Source: Halobacteriales archaeon QS_6_64_34
GTDB lineage: Archaea > Halobacteriota > Halobacteria > Halobacteriales > Haloarculaceae
DNA: 64,000 nt
NCBI GenBank assembly: GCA_003020925.1
Contig: PXRT01000012.1
Location: 47,635-111,634 of the forward strand
Direction of reading: 5' to 3'
The first letter of the stretch is position 1, and every line of letters begins with the position of its first letter. A model generated the notes under the pieces. The model did no database searches. It was not told the DNA's origin and was given only the letters and a program-made list of their open reading frames with translations. Made by a program: the position numbers and the translations under genes. Positions 44,292-52,274 of this stretch are shown in pieces.

Positions 44292-45037
44292 AAGAGGTTG
44301 ATGCCGCCCCACAGCAGGACGAAACTCACCAGGTCGTCGAGCATGAACTCACACTCCTCAAGGCGGCGACGGAGGCCGGCGCGGTCGAAACCGAGGTCGA
44401 AGAGGAGGACGGCGACGGACCCCGACAGCACCCAGCCGAGGTAGTTCGACCACGGCACGCCGTAGAACTGCTGGACCCGGTACTCCCAGAAACCGATGGC
44501 GACGGCGCCGGGGTCGAGCACGAGGTCGACCAGCATGACCGTCGCGAGCGTCGCCAGCAGCCACACCGGCGTCGACTCGGCCCAGTCGTCCAGCAACAGC
44601 ACGACGAGCAGGTAGGCGTTCAGGACGAGCGGGAAGAAGAAGACGGGCAGCCCCAGGGGGACCTCGCCAAAGAGCATCGGTCCGAGGTCCACGCCGTAGG
44701 TAAACTCGCCGTAGGGCCAGCCCGTGTGGACACCGACGAGTTCGATGCCGTAGGAGTACAGTGTCAGCGTGACGAGCGCGAGCGTGGCCTCGCGGTCAAG
44801 CAGCGGTGCGACGCCGGCGACGAGGGGCAGGCGCATCACGAGCGTCCCGAAGAGGACGAAAAAGGGGTTGAAGGCAAGCGGCGGCGGGAGCAGTCCTTTG
44901 GCGCTTGCAAGCAGCGTCACCGCGCCGACGAGGGGGAAGACGACGGCGATGGTAAAGCGGTGTTTGCGGACCAGCGTGTCGAGTCGGGCGGCCACGTTGT
45001 GGCGGTCCTGTGGGAGCGTCCACTGCCCATCAGCCAT
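44174..45037 (-). CDS. cruF: Carotenoid hydratase CruF (bisanhydrobacterioruberin hydratase)
   Basis: This 287-residue membrane protein has about eight helices and matches haloarchaeal CruF, which adds water to the C50 chain ends in the last step to bacterioruberin. The gene order crtD-lyeJ-cruF on one strand is the same as described for Haloarcula japonica. Segments such as SYGIELVGVHTGWPYGEFTY and MLVDLVLDPGAVAIGFWEY carry the conserved charged residues between helices. The start overlaps the lyeJ end by eight bases. Confidence 0.92.
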   Translation of the reverse strand: MADGQWTLPQDRHNVAARLDTLVRKHRFTIAVVFPLVGAVTLLASAKGLLPPPLAFNPFFVLFGTLVMRLPLVAGVAPLLDREATLALVTLTLYSYGIELVGVHTGWPYGEFTYGVDLGPMLFGEVPLGLPVFFFPLVLNAYLLVVLLLDDWAESTPVWLLATLATVMLVDLVLDPGAVAIGFWEYRVQQFYGVPWSNYLGWVLSGSVAVLLFDLGFDRAGLRRRLEECEFMLDDLVSFVLLWGGINLFYANWIPVGLAALLGTGLLWTERFDFDLSETRLGRAVWR

Positions 45038-45911
45038 ACAGTATCACCCACAGCCCGACGAGGGTAAAGACCATCCCGACGAGCGTGTTGATGGTGGGGT
45101 ACCACCAGTAGGCCTCGTCGATGTCGACGCCGACGGCCAGGATGCCAAAGACCAGCCCCGGATAGACCAGCAGCAGGGCCCCGAATACCCAGTGGGTGTA
45201 GGTGAAGACGAAGGCAGCCGTGAGCCAGCACATCACGCAGTAGTAGTAGGTGTTCGATTCGCCCAGAAACGTCGCCGTCGTCTCGATACCGGCCTCGCGG
45301 TCGGGCTCGATATCCGGAATCGCGGAGAAGGTGTGCATCCCCATCGTCCAGAGCCACGCGCCGGCGACGGCGCTCGCGGGCGGGGTGACCCCCTCGATAG
45401 CGGCGTAGGCGACGACGCCCGGCAGTATGTACAGCCCGTTCGACAGCGAGTCCAGGAACGGCGTCGTCTTGAACCGCAGCGGCGGGGCGGAGTACTCCAC
45501 CGAGAGGGCGGCCCACGATACCAGCGCGAGGCTACCGAGCGCTGGGAGCCACGGGAGCAATCCCGCTGCCAGGAGTCCCGACGCGACGATGACCGCGACG
45601 ACGACGCTGTCACCGCGATAGCTGACCTCGCGACCCTCGTCCTTTTTGGGGTTGTGCTCGTCGATATCCCGGTCGAAGATGTCGTTGACGCCATAGAGGA
45701 AGACGTTGGCCGGAATCGTGAAGTACAGAAAGAGTGCGACGGCCAGCGGCGAGAACAGCTCGCCGGGACTGTCGGCGGCGTACGTGACGGCGACGACGAC
45801 CGGACCGCCCTGGTAGAGCCAGAACCGGGGCCGTGAGAGCCAAAACAGGTAGCCAGGCCGGCTCTCCTCGCCCGGAAGCACGGTACTGAGGCGGTCCGTG
45901 ACGGTGCTCAT
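45030..45911 (-). CDS. lyeJ: Lycopene elongase/hydratase LyeJ (UbiA prenyltransferase)
   Basis: This 293-residue UbiA-superfamily membrane enzyme attaches C5 units to both ends of lycopene and begins the C50 bacterioruberin branch. The first aspartate-rich motif is NDIFDRDIDEHNPKKD (residues 76-91), and a second lies in MGMHTFSAIPDIEPDREAG. Eight to nine helices are present. The start at ATG 45911 overlaps the crtD stop by four bases. The upstream in-frame codons belong to crtD. Confidence 0.93.
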   Translation of the reverse strand: MSTVTDRLSTVLPGEESRPGYLFWLSRPRFWLYQGGPVVVAVTYAADSPGELFSPLAVALFLYFTIPANVFLYGVNDIFDRDIDEHNPKKDEGREVSYRGDSVVVAVIVASGLLAAGLLPWLPALGSLALVSWAALSVEYSAPPLRFKTTPFLDSLSNGLYILPGVVAYAAIEGVTPPASAVAGAWLWTMGMHTFSAIPDIEPDREAGIETTATFLGESNTYYYCVMCWLTAAFVFTYTHWVFGALLLVYPGLVFGILAVGVDIDEAYWWYPTINTLVGMVFTLVGLWVILYG

Positions 45912-47440
45912 TGCTGGTCGTCGATGAGTCGCTTTGCGGTGTGTTCGCCGCTGATGAGACACATCGGGACGCCGACGCCGGGCGTGGTAAAGGAGCCGGT
46001 GAAGTAGAGCCCCTCGACCGCCGACGAGCGATTCGATGGTCGCAACAGTGCGGTCTGGCGCAGTGTGTGGGCCAGTCCCAGCGCCGTCCCCTCGGTGGCG
46101 TTGTACCGCTCGCCGAAATCGGAGACGGCGAACTGCTTCTCGTAGACGATGCGGTCGCGCAGGTCGACGCCGGTGTTCTCGGCGATGTCGGCCAGTATCT
46201 TCTCGCGGTACTCCTCGCGGATGGCCTCCCCGTCGTGCAGGCCCGGCGCGGTGGGGACCAGCACGAAGAGGTTCGAGTGGCCCTCCGGTGCGACGGAGGG
46301 GTCGGTCTCGCTTGGCACACAGAGGTAGTAGGCCGGCTCGTCGGGCCAGTCGGGCTCCTCGAAGATGTCGTCGAAGTGGGGCTCCCAGTCGGTCGGGAGC
46401 ACGAGCGTGTGATGTGCCAGTGGGTCCACGTCGCCCTCGACGCCCATGTACAGCAGGAACGCCGAGGGCGCGTACGTCTTCTTCTCCCAGTAGTCGTCGT
46501 CGTACTGGCGTTCGTGCTCGGGCAGCAGTTCCCGCTCGGCGTGGCCGTAGTCGGCGTTGACGACCACCTGGTCGGGGTTGTACGTGTCGCCGGTGACCGT
46601 CTCGACCAGGAAGCCCGATTTCCGCCGCGAGATTTCGGTCACTTCGCTGTCGGTCTGGTAGGTCACGCCCAGCCCCTCGCCGAGTTCGACCAGCCCGTCC
46701 ACGACGGCGCCGATGCCGCCGGCAGACTCTGTCTGCCGAGCCGACGAGGTGCCCTCGTCGACGCGCGTCGGGTAGTAGACGCCGAGGTTGAAATCGACGT
46801 GGCTCATCATGTTGTACAGCGCCGGCGTGTTCTTCGGCGAGCCGCCCAGGAACACCAGCGTGTACTGCATTATCTGCTGGAGTTTCGGATGCTCGAAGTA
46901 GTCCTCGACGTGGCCCTGCATCGACCCCAGCAACTGGAGGCCGATGGGTGCGGCCGTCATCACGTCCAGGTCCACCCAGTCACGGAGCCGGGAGCGGTCC
47001 TCGTAAACGAACCTGTCCATCGCCGTCTCGTAGTGGCGTTCGCTCGTCTCGAGGTACTCCTCGAAGGCCTCGCCGGCGCCGGGTTCGTAGGACTCGAACA
47101 GCTCGCGCATCTCGTCGGTGTCCCCGGTCACGTCTAAGCTGTCGCCGTCCTTGAAGAAGATGCGGTAGTGGGGGTCCAGCCCTTCGAGTTCGTAGAAGTC
47201 GCTTGGCTCCCAACCGAAGTACGCGAAAAAGCGCTCGAAGACGTCGGGCATCAGATACCAGGAGGGGCCCATATCGAAGGTAAAGCCCTCCGCTTCCAGC
47301 CGGGAGGCACGCCCCCCGACCTGCTCGTTCTTTTCGAGCAGTCGCACGTCCACACCGGCGTCGGCCAGATAGCACGCGGCGGAGAGCCCCCCGAACCCAC
47401 CGCCCACTACGACAACCTCGTCTCCGGACACGTCACTCAT
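45908..47440 (-). CDS. crtD: Carotenoid 3,4-desaturase CrtD (phytoene desaturase family)
   Basis: This 510-residue flavoprotein starts with the FAD-binding motif VVVGGGFGGLSAACYLADAG (about 9-28). The GGRASRLEAEGFTFDMGPSW block (about 43-62) follows, and a C-terminal YFTGSFTTPGVGVPMCLISG typical of CrtI-type desaturases ends it. In this cluster it introduces the 3,4 double bonds of bacterioruberin. ATG 47440 is the natural start ahead of the flavin motif. It is the first gene of the carotenoid operon, divergent from the SDR gene. Confidence 0.93.
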   Translation of the reverse strand: MSDVSGDEVVVVGGGFGGLSAACYLADAGVDVRLLEKNEQVGGRASRLEAEGFTFDMGPSWYLMPDVFERFFAYFGWEPSDFYELEGLDPHYRIFFKDGDSLDVTGDTDEMRELFESYEPGAGEAFEEYLETSERHYETAMDRFVYEDRSRLRDWVDLDVMTAAPIGLQLLGSMQGHVEDYFEHPKLQQIMQYTLVFLGGSPKNTPALYNMMSHVDFNLGVYYPTRVDEGTSSARQTESAGGIGAVVDGLVELGEGLGVTYQTDSEVTEISRRKSGFLVETVTGDTYNPDQVVVNADYGHAERELLPEHERQYDDDYWEKKTYAPSAFLLYMGVEGDVDPLAHHTLVLPTDWEPHFDDIFEEPDWPDEPAYYLCVPSETDPSVAPEGHSNLFVLVPTAPGLHDGEAIREEYREKILADIAENTGVDLRDRIVYEKQFAVSDFGERYNATEGTALGLAHTLRQTALLRPSNRSSAVEGLYFTGSFTTPGVGVPMCLISGEHTAKRLIDDQQ

Positions 47441-47568
47441 TGGTGCGCTCTCAGGCCCGGAGCGATAATAAAGCCGCGCCAAACAGGGTTGGTGTGCGAA
47501 ACGGACACACTGTAGCGGGTCGTCCTCGGCGGGCCAACGGCGATGGGGCTCGAACCCGTATGCGGGGT

Positions 47569-48261
47569 ATGGACGAGTCGACAGTCGTCGTGACGGGGGC
47601 GAGTCGAGGCATCGGCGAACAGGTCGCGCGAACGGTCGCGTCGGCGGGCGGGCACGCGGTCATCTGTGCCCGCGACGCCGACGAACTCGACGCGGTGGCC
47701 GAGGACATCACAGCGGGTGGCGGAGCGGTCACCGCTGTCCGGGCGGACGTGCGCGACGAACTCGACGTCGAACACCTCATGGAGCGGGCGACCCGCGCCG
47801 GCGGGGCCATCGACGGTGTCGTCGCCAGCGCCGGGGTCTACCACGGGACCGCAGGCGAGACCCCGCTGCCCGAGGAGTCCTACGCGGCCTTCGACGACCA
47901 CCTCCGGACGAACGCCCGGGGCGTCTTTGCCACGATACGCGAGGCGGTCCCCCACCTCACCGGGGACGCCCGCGTGGTCGTCCCCACGGGTGCCGTCGCC
48001 CGGAATGGGCTCCCCGGCTACGGTTCCTACGCCGTCTCAAAGGCCGCCACAGAGGCGCTGGTCCGGGGCTTCGCGGCCGACCTCGACGTCACGGTCGGCG
48101 CGGTCGACCCCGGCAACGTCGCAACCGAACTGTCGGGCGAGGGCGGGCGCGACCCCGCCGACGTGGCCGGGATGATACGCTGGGCGCTGACAGACGTAGC
48201 CGCCGAAGACCTCGATGGCGCGGTGCTGGACTGGGGGGACTACCGCAAAGCGACCCGGTAG
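47569..48261 (+). CDS. Short-chain dehydrogenase/reductase
   Basis: This 230-residue SDR has the NAD(P)-binding TGASRGIGEQVA motif (residues 9-20), VASAGVYHG, the catalytic Ser region VVPTGAVARNGLPGYGSYAV with the Tyr-x-x-x-Lys pair (YAVSK, near residue 155), and GAVDPGNVATEL. Length and motifs are complete. ATG 47569 is used since it precedes the fold directly. The substrate is unknown; its position beside the carotenoid genes may be accidental. Confidence 0.9.
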   Translation: MDESTVVVTGASRGIGEQVARTVASAGGHAVICARDADELDAVAEDITAGGGAVTAVRADVRDELDVEHLMERATRAGGAIDGVVASAGVYHGTAGETPLPEESYAAFDDHLRTNARGVFATIREAVPHLTGDARVVVPTGAVARNGLPGYGSYAVSKAATEALVRGFAADLDVTVGAVDPGNVATELSGEGGRDPADVAGMIRWALTDVAAEDLDGAVLDWGDYRKATR

Positions 48262-48302
48262 GACCGACGGATTTATTGGCAACAGACTGGTTGTAACGAC
48301 TA

Positions 48303-49175
48303 ATGGCTATTAATAACGAGTCTATTTTTAATAAGGCGGGGGAGGTCTCCCCGCTCGGCCTCGCGAGCGTCCTCGCGCTGCTCGTGCTGTCGGGCGTTGC
48401 CGTCACCGGCGGCGCCGGGAAGGTGCTGGTCATCTCCTGGGTCGCCTTCGCGGCGATGGGACTGGGCGCGTGGCTGGGTGCCCGGGCGACGGAGACCAGT
48501 CCCTACCGACTCGTGTGGGGGTACGGACTCGCAAGCGGCGCGATGGTCACCTCGGCGGCGATGTTTCTCGTCCCACAGGCCATCGGACTGGGCAACGCCG
48601 CCGGGACGGCTCGCATCGGCGGCATCGGTATCGCAGCCGGCATCGTCGCCGGCTACGGCACCCACACCATCGGTCACCGGCTCACCCACGTCGACACCGG
48701 ATTGGACACGACGACGGCGGCCATCGCCGCCCACGCGCTCTCGGCCGGACTCATCATCGGCGTGGTGTACGCCTCGATGCCGACGCTGGGACTGCTACTC
48801 GGGCTGGCCATCGTCTCCCACAAGGGGCCGGCGGGCTATGCCGCCGCTCGTCGGCTGGTCCGGGAGAACAACTCCGCGACCGCGCTGTTGCTCCCTGCAG
48901 CCGGGGTCGGCCTGACCGCCATCCCGATAGCGCTCGCCCCCGTCCCGACGGACCCGGCCGTCAACGCTGTCGTCTTCGGCTTCGCCGCCGGTATCTTCCT
49001 CCACGTCGCGCTGGACTTCCTGCCAAACTGCGAGGCCGGCAGCGAAATCGACGAAGTCTGCTCGCTGGAGGAACACTCCCACGGCCTGCTCGACGAACTG
49101 CGGACCCACGGCGTGGCTTCGACGGTCCTTGGCGCCGCTATGGTTGTGCTGGCGTGGGTCGCTCTCTCGGCGTGA
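48303..49175 (+). CDS. ZIP-family metal permease-like membrane protein
   Basis: This 290-residue protein has about eight helices. The segment AAHALSAGLIIGVVYASMPT, with GLAIVSHKGPAGYAAAR, corresponds to the metal-binding helix 4 and 5 of ZIP transporters (His and Asp/Glu positions). A later helix, FAAGIFLHVALDFLPNCEAG, also matches the family. The likely role is uptake of a divalent cation such as zinc; other metals are possible. It is separated from the SDR by a 41-base spacer. Confidence 0.75.
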   Translation: MAINNESIFNKAGEVSPLGLASVLALLVLSGVAVTGGAGKVLVISWVAFAAMGLGAWLGARATETSPYRLVWGYGLASGAMVTSAAMFLVPQAIGLGNAAGTARIGGIGIAAGIVAGYGTHTIGHRLTHVDTGLDTTTAAIAAHALSAGLIIGVVYASMPTLGLLLGLAIVSHKGPAGYAAARRLVRENNSATALLLPAAGVGLTAIPIALAPVPTDPAVNAVVFGFAAGIFLHVALDFLPNCEAGSEIDEVCSLEEHSHGLLDELRTHGVASTVLGAAMVVLAWVALSA

Positions 49176-49437
49176 GCAGTCGGAGAAAGACGACTGGACC
49201 GTGAAATTTACCGGTTGCGGCCTCGCTGGCGCTGTCAGCACCGCCCGGTGTCAGGCTGCGTATCGTCTCGCCGATGCTGTCCGTCTCCTGTGCGGGTGCC
49301 GCGATTGTAAGCGGGTCTACTTACAACATTACAGTTCCCTCTCGTGACCACACCGGATGTCGGCACCGGGGCCGGTGTGACGCCCGTCTCGACGGTGGGA
49401 CTGTCACCGGTGCCTGACTTCGGTTCGACTCCGGGCG
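49176..49437. other. Spacer between zip-like gene and tfs
   Basis: No gene is seen. Several short inverted G+C-rich repeats lie near 49360-49420 (for example GGCACCGG against CCGGTGCC) and could form terminators for the two convergent genes. Confidence 0.4.
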
Positions 49438-49755
49438 TCAGTTGTACTCACGCCAGCGGTTGCCACAGTCCTGGCACTTGAAGAATCGGGTCGGGGGCTC
49501 GTCGGCCGCGCCGGTCTGTTTGATGGTGTACCAGGCCTTCGTGTGGCCACAGTCGTCACAGACGACGTCGTCGGCCGTCGGCTTGCCCTCGAAGTTGTCG
49601 CCCTCCTCGGTCTCGATGAGTTCGTCGCCGGACTGCGCTTCGGTGGTCACGAAATCGCTGGCGCTGTCCTGGGCCGCCGTGTACTCGCAGTTCGAACACT
49701 GCATCACGCCGTCTTGCTTTTTCATCATCGACCCGCATTCGTCACAGAACTGCAT
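49438..49755 (-). CDS. Transcription elongation factor TFS
   Basis: This 105-residue protein has two zinc ribbons: Cys4, Cys7, Cys20, Cys23 in the RPB9-like N-terminus and Cys66, Cys69, Cys94, Cys97 in the TFIIS-like C-terminus. The acidic hairpin residues Asp85-Glu86 (ADEPPTRFF), which enter the polymerase secondary channel and promote transcript cleavage, are present. So this is TFS rather than RPB9. It is the last gene of a leftward group; an 80-base nested hairpin separates it from the gene upstream. Confidence 0.93.
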   Translation of the reverse strand: MQFCDECGSMMKKQDGVMQCSNCEYTAAQDSASDFVTTEAQSGDELIETEEGDNFEGKPTADDVVCDDCGHTKAWYTIKQTGAADEPPTRFFKCQDCGNRWREYN

Positions 49756-49789
49756 GTCTCGGTGTCGACGGCCCCGGGTAAAGTGTCTT

Positions 49790-49869
49790 ATACTGCCGGC
49801 TGTAAGTTCGTAAAGATATTCGCCACCCCGGGGTGGCGAATTCCTTCAGTTTGTTACAGCCGGCAGTAT
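49790..49869. repeat. 80-base nested perfect inverted repeat
   Basis: The arms ATACTGCCGGCTGTAA (49790-49805) and TTACAGCCGGCAGTAT (49854-49869) are perfect inverted 16-mers. Between them lies a perfect 24-base palindrome: ATTCGCCACCCC at 49818-49829 and its complement at 49830-49841. It begins at the stop of the upstream leftward gene and ends 34 bases before the tfs start. It may be a miniature element or a transcriptional attenuator. Confidence 0.85.
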
Positions 49870-50396
49870 TACCCCTCGTCTTCGAGCTCGCGCTGTTCGG
49901 CGACGACCGGGCAGTTCAGCAGGCGGACCGTCTCCATGTCCAGATACTCGATAATCTCGGCCTCCTCGTGGGTGCAGTGGGCGTTGGGCGGGGCCGAGAA
50001 GTGTTCGCACTGCTCGCAAAAGCGGTGTTTCGACACATCGACGTAGCGACTGCCCTGGACCGATGGCGTCGAGGGTTCCTCGTCCAGTGACCCCCAGACC
50101 TCGTCTGTGTCGATGCTCTCGACGTCGACCGCCTCGAAGACGCTCTCGCCGTCCCCGAAGGGGTCGCCCTCGCGGTTGTCCATCCCCGCGAAGGGGTCGT
50201 CCTCGTCGATGAACTCCTCCTCGAAGGCGGGGTCGTCGGCGGTCGCGTCGTCCTCGGCCGGTATCTCCGGCACACTGTCGTCCTCGGACGGGCCGGCGTC
50301 GCCGAGGCGCTCGAACGGGTCACCCTCGCGGTCCTCGGGCACCTCTAGGGACCCGAAGGGGTCCTCGCGGTCGTTTTCACGCTTCTCGTCACTCAT
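49869..50396 (-). CDS. Acidic protein with C-terminal Cys motif
   Basis: This 175-residue protein is extremely acidic over the first 110 residues, with repeated DPF/GDPF segments (for example EGDPFERLGD and DEDDPFAGMD). It ends in a cysteine-containing module (FCEQCEHFSAPPNAHCTHEE, then LLNCPVV) that could bind one zinc or an iron-sulfur centre. No family is recognised. The start overlaps the end of the coiled-coil gene upstream by eight bases, so they are an operon. Confidence 0.65.
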   Translation of the reverse strand: MSDEKRENDREDPFGSLEVPEDREGDPFERLGDAGPSEDDSVPEIPAEDDATADDPAFEEEFIDEDDPFAGMDNREGDPFGDGESVFEAVDVESIDTDEVWGSLDEEPSTPSVQGSRYVDVSKHRFCEQCEHFSAPPNAHCTHEEAEIIEYLDMETVRLLNCPVVAEQRELEDEG

Positions 50397-51291
50397 CGGT
50401 CGGGCCCGCCTCTAGCTGTGCGGCAGTGATGAGCGACGCCTTCTTGCGGATGATGCCTCCCTCGGGCTTTACGTCCGAGACCGTCGAGTTGCAGTGGGGA
50501 CACTGCGGGTCGGTCAGCAGCCCAATCTCGACGTTCTCACTGCAGTTCTGGCAGGACGCCGACGAGATGCCCTCCTGTGCGGCGGCCCGCTTGATGCGGG
50601 CGACGGCCTTCTGGTGGGCGTCGCGGCCGCCCTGGTTGTCCCGGAGGTCGCTGACGACCCAGGCGACGCGCTTGAGTTTCTCTTCGGTGTCGTCGAGGCG
50701 CCGTTCGATATCGTCGAAGCGTGTCTCGAGGGCGTTCACCCGCTCGGTCTGGGACGAGAGGTCGTCCTCGAACTCGTCTCTTGCCGCGACCAGCTCACGG
50801 TTCAGGGCGGCTACGCTGTCGTCCAGCTCCGCGACCGTCTCGAAGGCCTCGTGGTCGGCCGGCGCCTTGCCGTCGAGTTCGCGTTTGAGCTGGACGACGC
50901 GCTGGCGGACGTCGGTCAGCTTCTCCTGAAACCCGTCCTCGACGTCGTCAAGTCGCCCCTCCACCCGGGACTCGACGGCGTCGGTGATGTCGGGCAACCG
51001 GTCACGAACCGTCGAGTCGACACGCTCGGCTAGGGCGTCGTCGACGGCGGCCGCGACGGAAGTGTCGAGTTCGTCCTGCATCGCCTCTTCGACGCGGCCT
51101 TCGACGTCGAGTGCGGCCGCCAGGTCCCCGTCGTCGCGCTCGGTCGTGGTCGTGCGGTACGCCGCAAGTAGCTGCGTGACGAGCTCTTCGCGGGATTCGC
51201 CGAGTTCCCGCGCCCGCTCGTCGAGCCACTCGTCGAGTTCCGGCGACAGTTCGACGGCGACCACCCCCTCGTCGGTCGACTCACTGGCCAT
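50389..51291 (-). CDS. Coiled-coil protein with N-terminal RHH-like and C-terminal zinc ribbon
   Basis: This 300-residue protein opens with a short ribbon-helix-helix-like region (VAVELSPELDEWLDERAREL, about 9-28), continues as a long alpha-helical coiled coil (about 55-225), and ends in a zinc ribbon with CQNC and CPHC pairs followed by a basic tail. The pattern suggests a DNA- or nucleoid-associated structural protein. Function is unknown. It is co-directional with the KaiC-like gene upstream and overlaps the next gene. Confidence 0.7.
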   Translation of the reverse strand: MASESTDEGVVAVELSPELDEWLDERARELGESREELVTQLLAAYRTTTTERDDGDLAAALDVEGRVEEAMQDELDTSVAAAVDDALAERVDSTVRDRLPDITDAVESRVEGRLDDVEDGFQEKLTDVRQRVVQLKRELDGKAPADHEAFETVAELDDSVAALNRELVAARDEFEDDLSSQTERVNALETRFDDIERRLDDTEEKLKRVAWVVSDLRDNQGGRDAHQKAVARIKRAAAQEGISSASCQNCSENVEIGLLTDPQCPHCNSTVSDVKPEGGIIRKKASLITAAQLEAGPTDE

Positions 51292-51357
51292 TATGTACCT
51301 TTCATGTAACGGGATAGTTAAGCGTTTGCTGCCTATTTCAGGTGACGAGACTCACAA

Positions 51358-52194
51358 CTATCGTATCTTCCGGACGTCGCTGATGTCGAAGCCGGCGTCG
51401 CCGAGTTCGGTCTCGAACTGGACGATGTTCTCGTCCTCTATCTGGGAGAGGACGCCCCGGAACTGCTTGACGACGAGGGTGCGGGCCCGCGTCGAGCCGC
51501 CCGACTCCCAGGAGAACTCCATGGTCCCGTGGGCGGCCTCCGAGAGCTGGCCGGTCCGCTCTTTCGAGAGCGTCTCGTGGTTGAGATGCAGGAGGATGAG
51601 CCCGCCCCACTGGTGGGCCGCCTTCTGGATGCCCGAGACGAGGAAGGTGATGTCGGCCCAGTCGATGTCCTCACCCATCGCCGCCACGAGGTCCGACAGG
51701 GAGTCCATGACGACGAGGTTGTTCGGCGCTATCTGGCTGAGTTTCGTCCCCAGCGCACCCAGGAGGTCCTCCCGCTCGTGACGGGCCCGGAGGTCCTTGA
51801 TGGTCGGCGTCTCGGCGGCGTACCACTCCCGAGGCACCGGACTCATGTGGAAGTACCGTTCGGACATGTCGTGGAACTCGACGCCGGCCAGCCCGGCGTC
51901 CAGTACCTCGTCGTCCATCGCGAGATGCATCTCGTTGGCTAGCTGTCCTTCGCTCGCGGTCAGGGAGAGGTAGTGGACCGACTCGGGGAGCGTCGCCTTC
52001 TCGGCGGGGTCGCCGTAGTAGAGGTCGAACAGCTCCGGGTCCTCCTCGGCCATCCCGTTGATAATCGTACTCGTGTGCATGAACTCCCGCGAACCGGCAC
52101 CGGCCTGCCCCGAGAGCAACACGACGCTTCCCGTCGGCGCGCCCCCGTTGATGATGGAGTCGAGCTGCTTGACACCGAAGGGAATGCGGTCCAT
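51358..52194 (-). CDS. RecA/KaiC-like ATPase-fold protein with degenerate Walker A
   Basis: This 278-residue protein has the KaiC/RadA-type core: VKQLDSIINGGAPTGSVVLL at the start, a P-loop position reading GQAGAGSRE (29-37), and NLVVMDSLSDLV as the Walker B strand. The essential P-loop lysine is replaced by serine, so ATP hydrolysis is doubtful. Haloarchaea encode several such HTR-like proteins, possibly regulatory. It lies at the head of the 49438-52194 leftward group. Confidence 0.75.
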   Translation of the reverse strand: MDRIPFGVKQLDSIINGGAPTGSVVLLSGQAGAGSREFMHTSTIINGMAEEDPELFDLYYGDPAEKATLPESVHYLSLTASEGQLANEMHLAMDDEVLDAGLAGVEFHDMSERYFHMSPVPREWYAAETPTIKDLRARHEREDLLGALGTKLSQIAPNNLVVMDSLSDLVAAMGEDIDWADITFLVSGIQKAAHQWGGLILLHLNHETLSKERTGQLSEAAHGTMEFSWESGGSTRARTLVVKQFRGVLSQIEDENIVQFETELGDAGFDISDVRKIR

Positions 52195-52274
52195 GGTCCC
52201 TCTGTCTGCTATAACTGCTTAAACGCTTGGCCTGGATTTCGCCGGTCGATAATCCCGCTCCGGCCGACCGGTCC

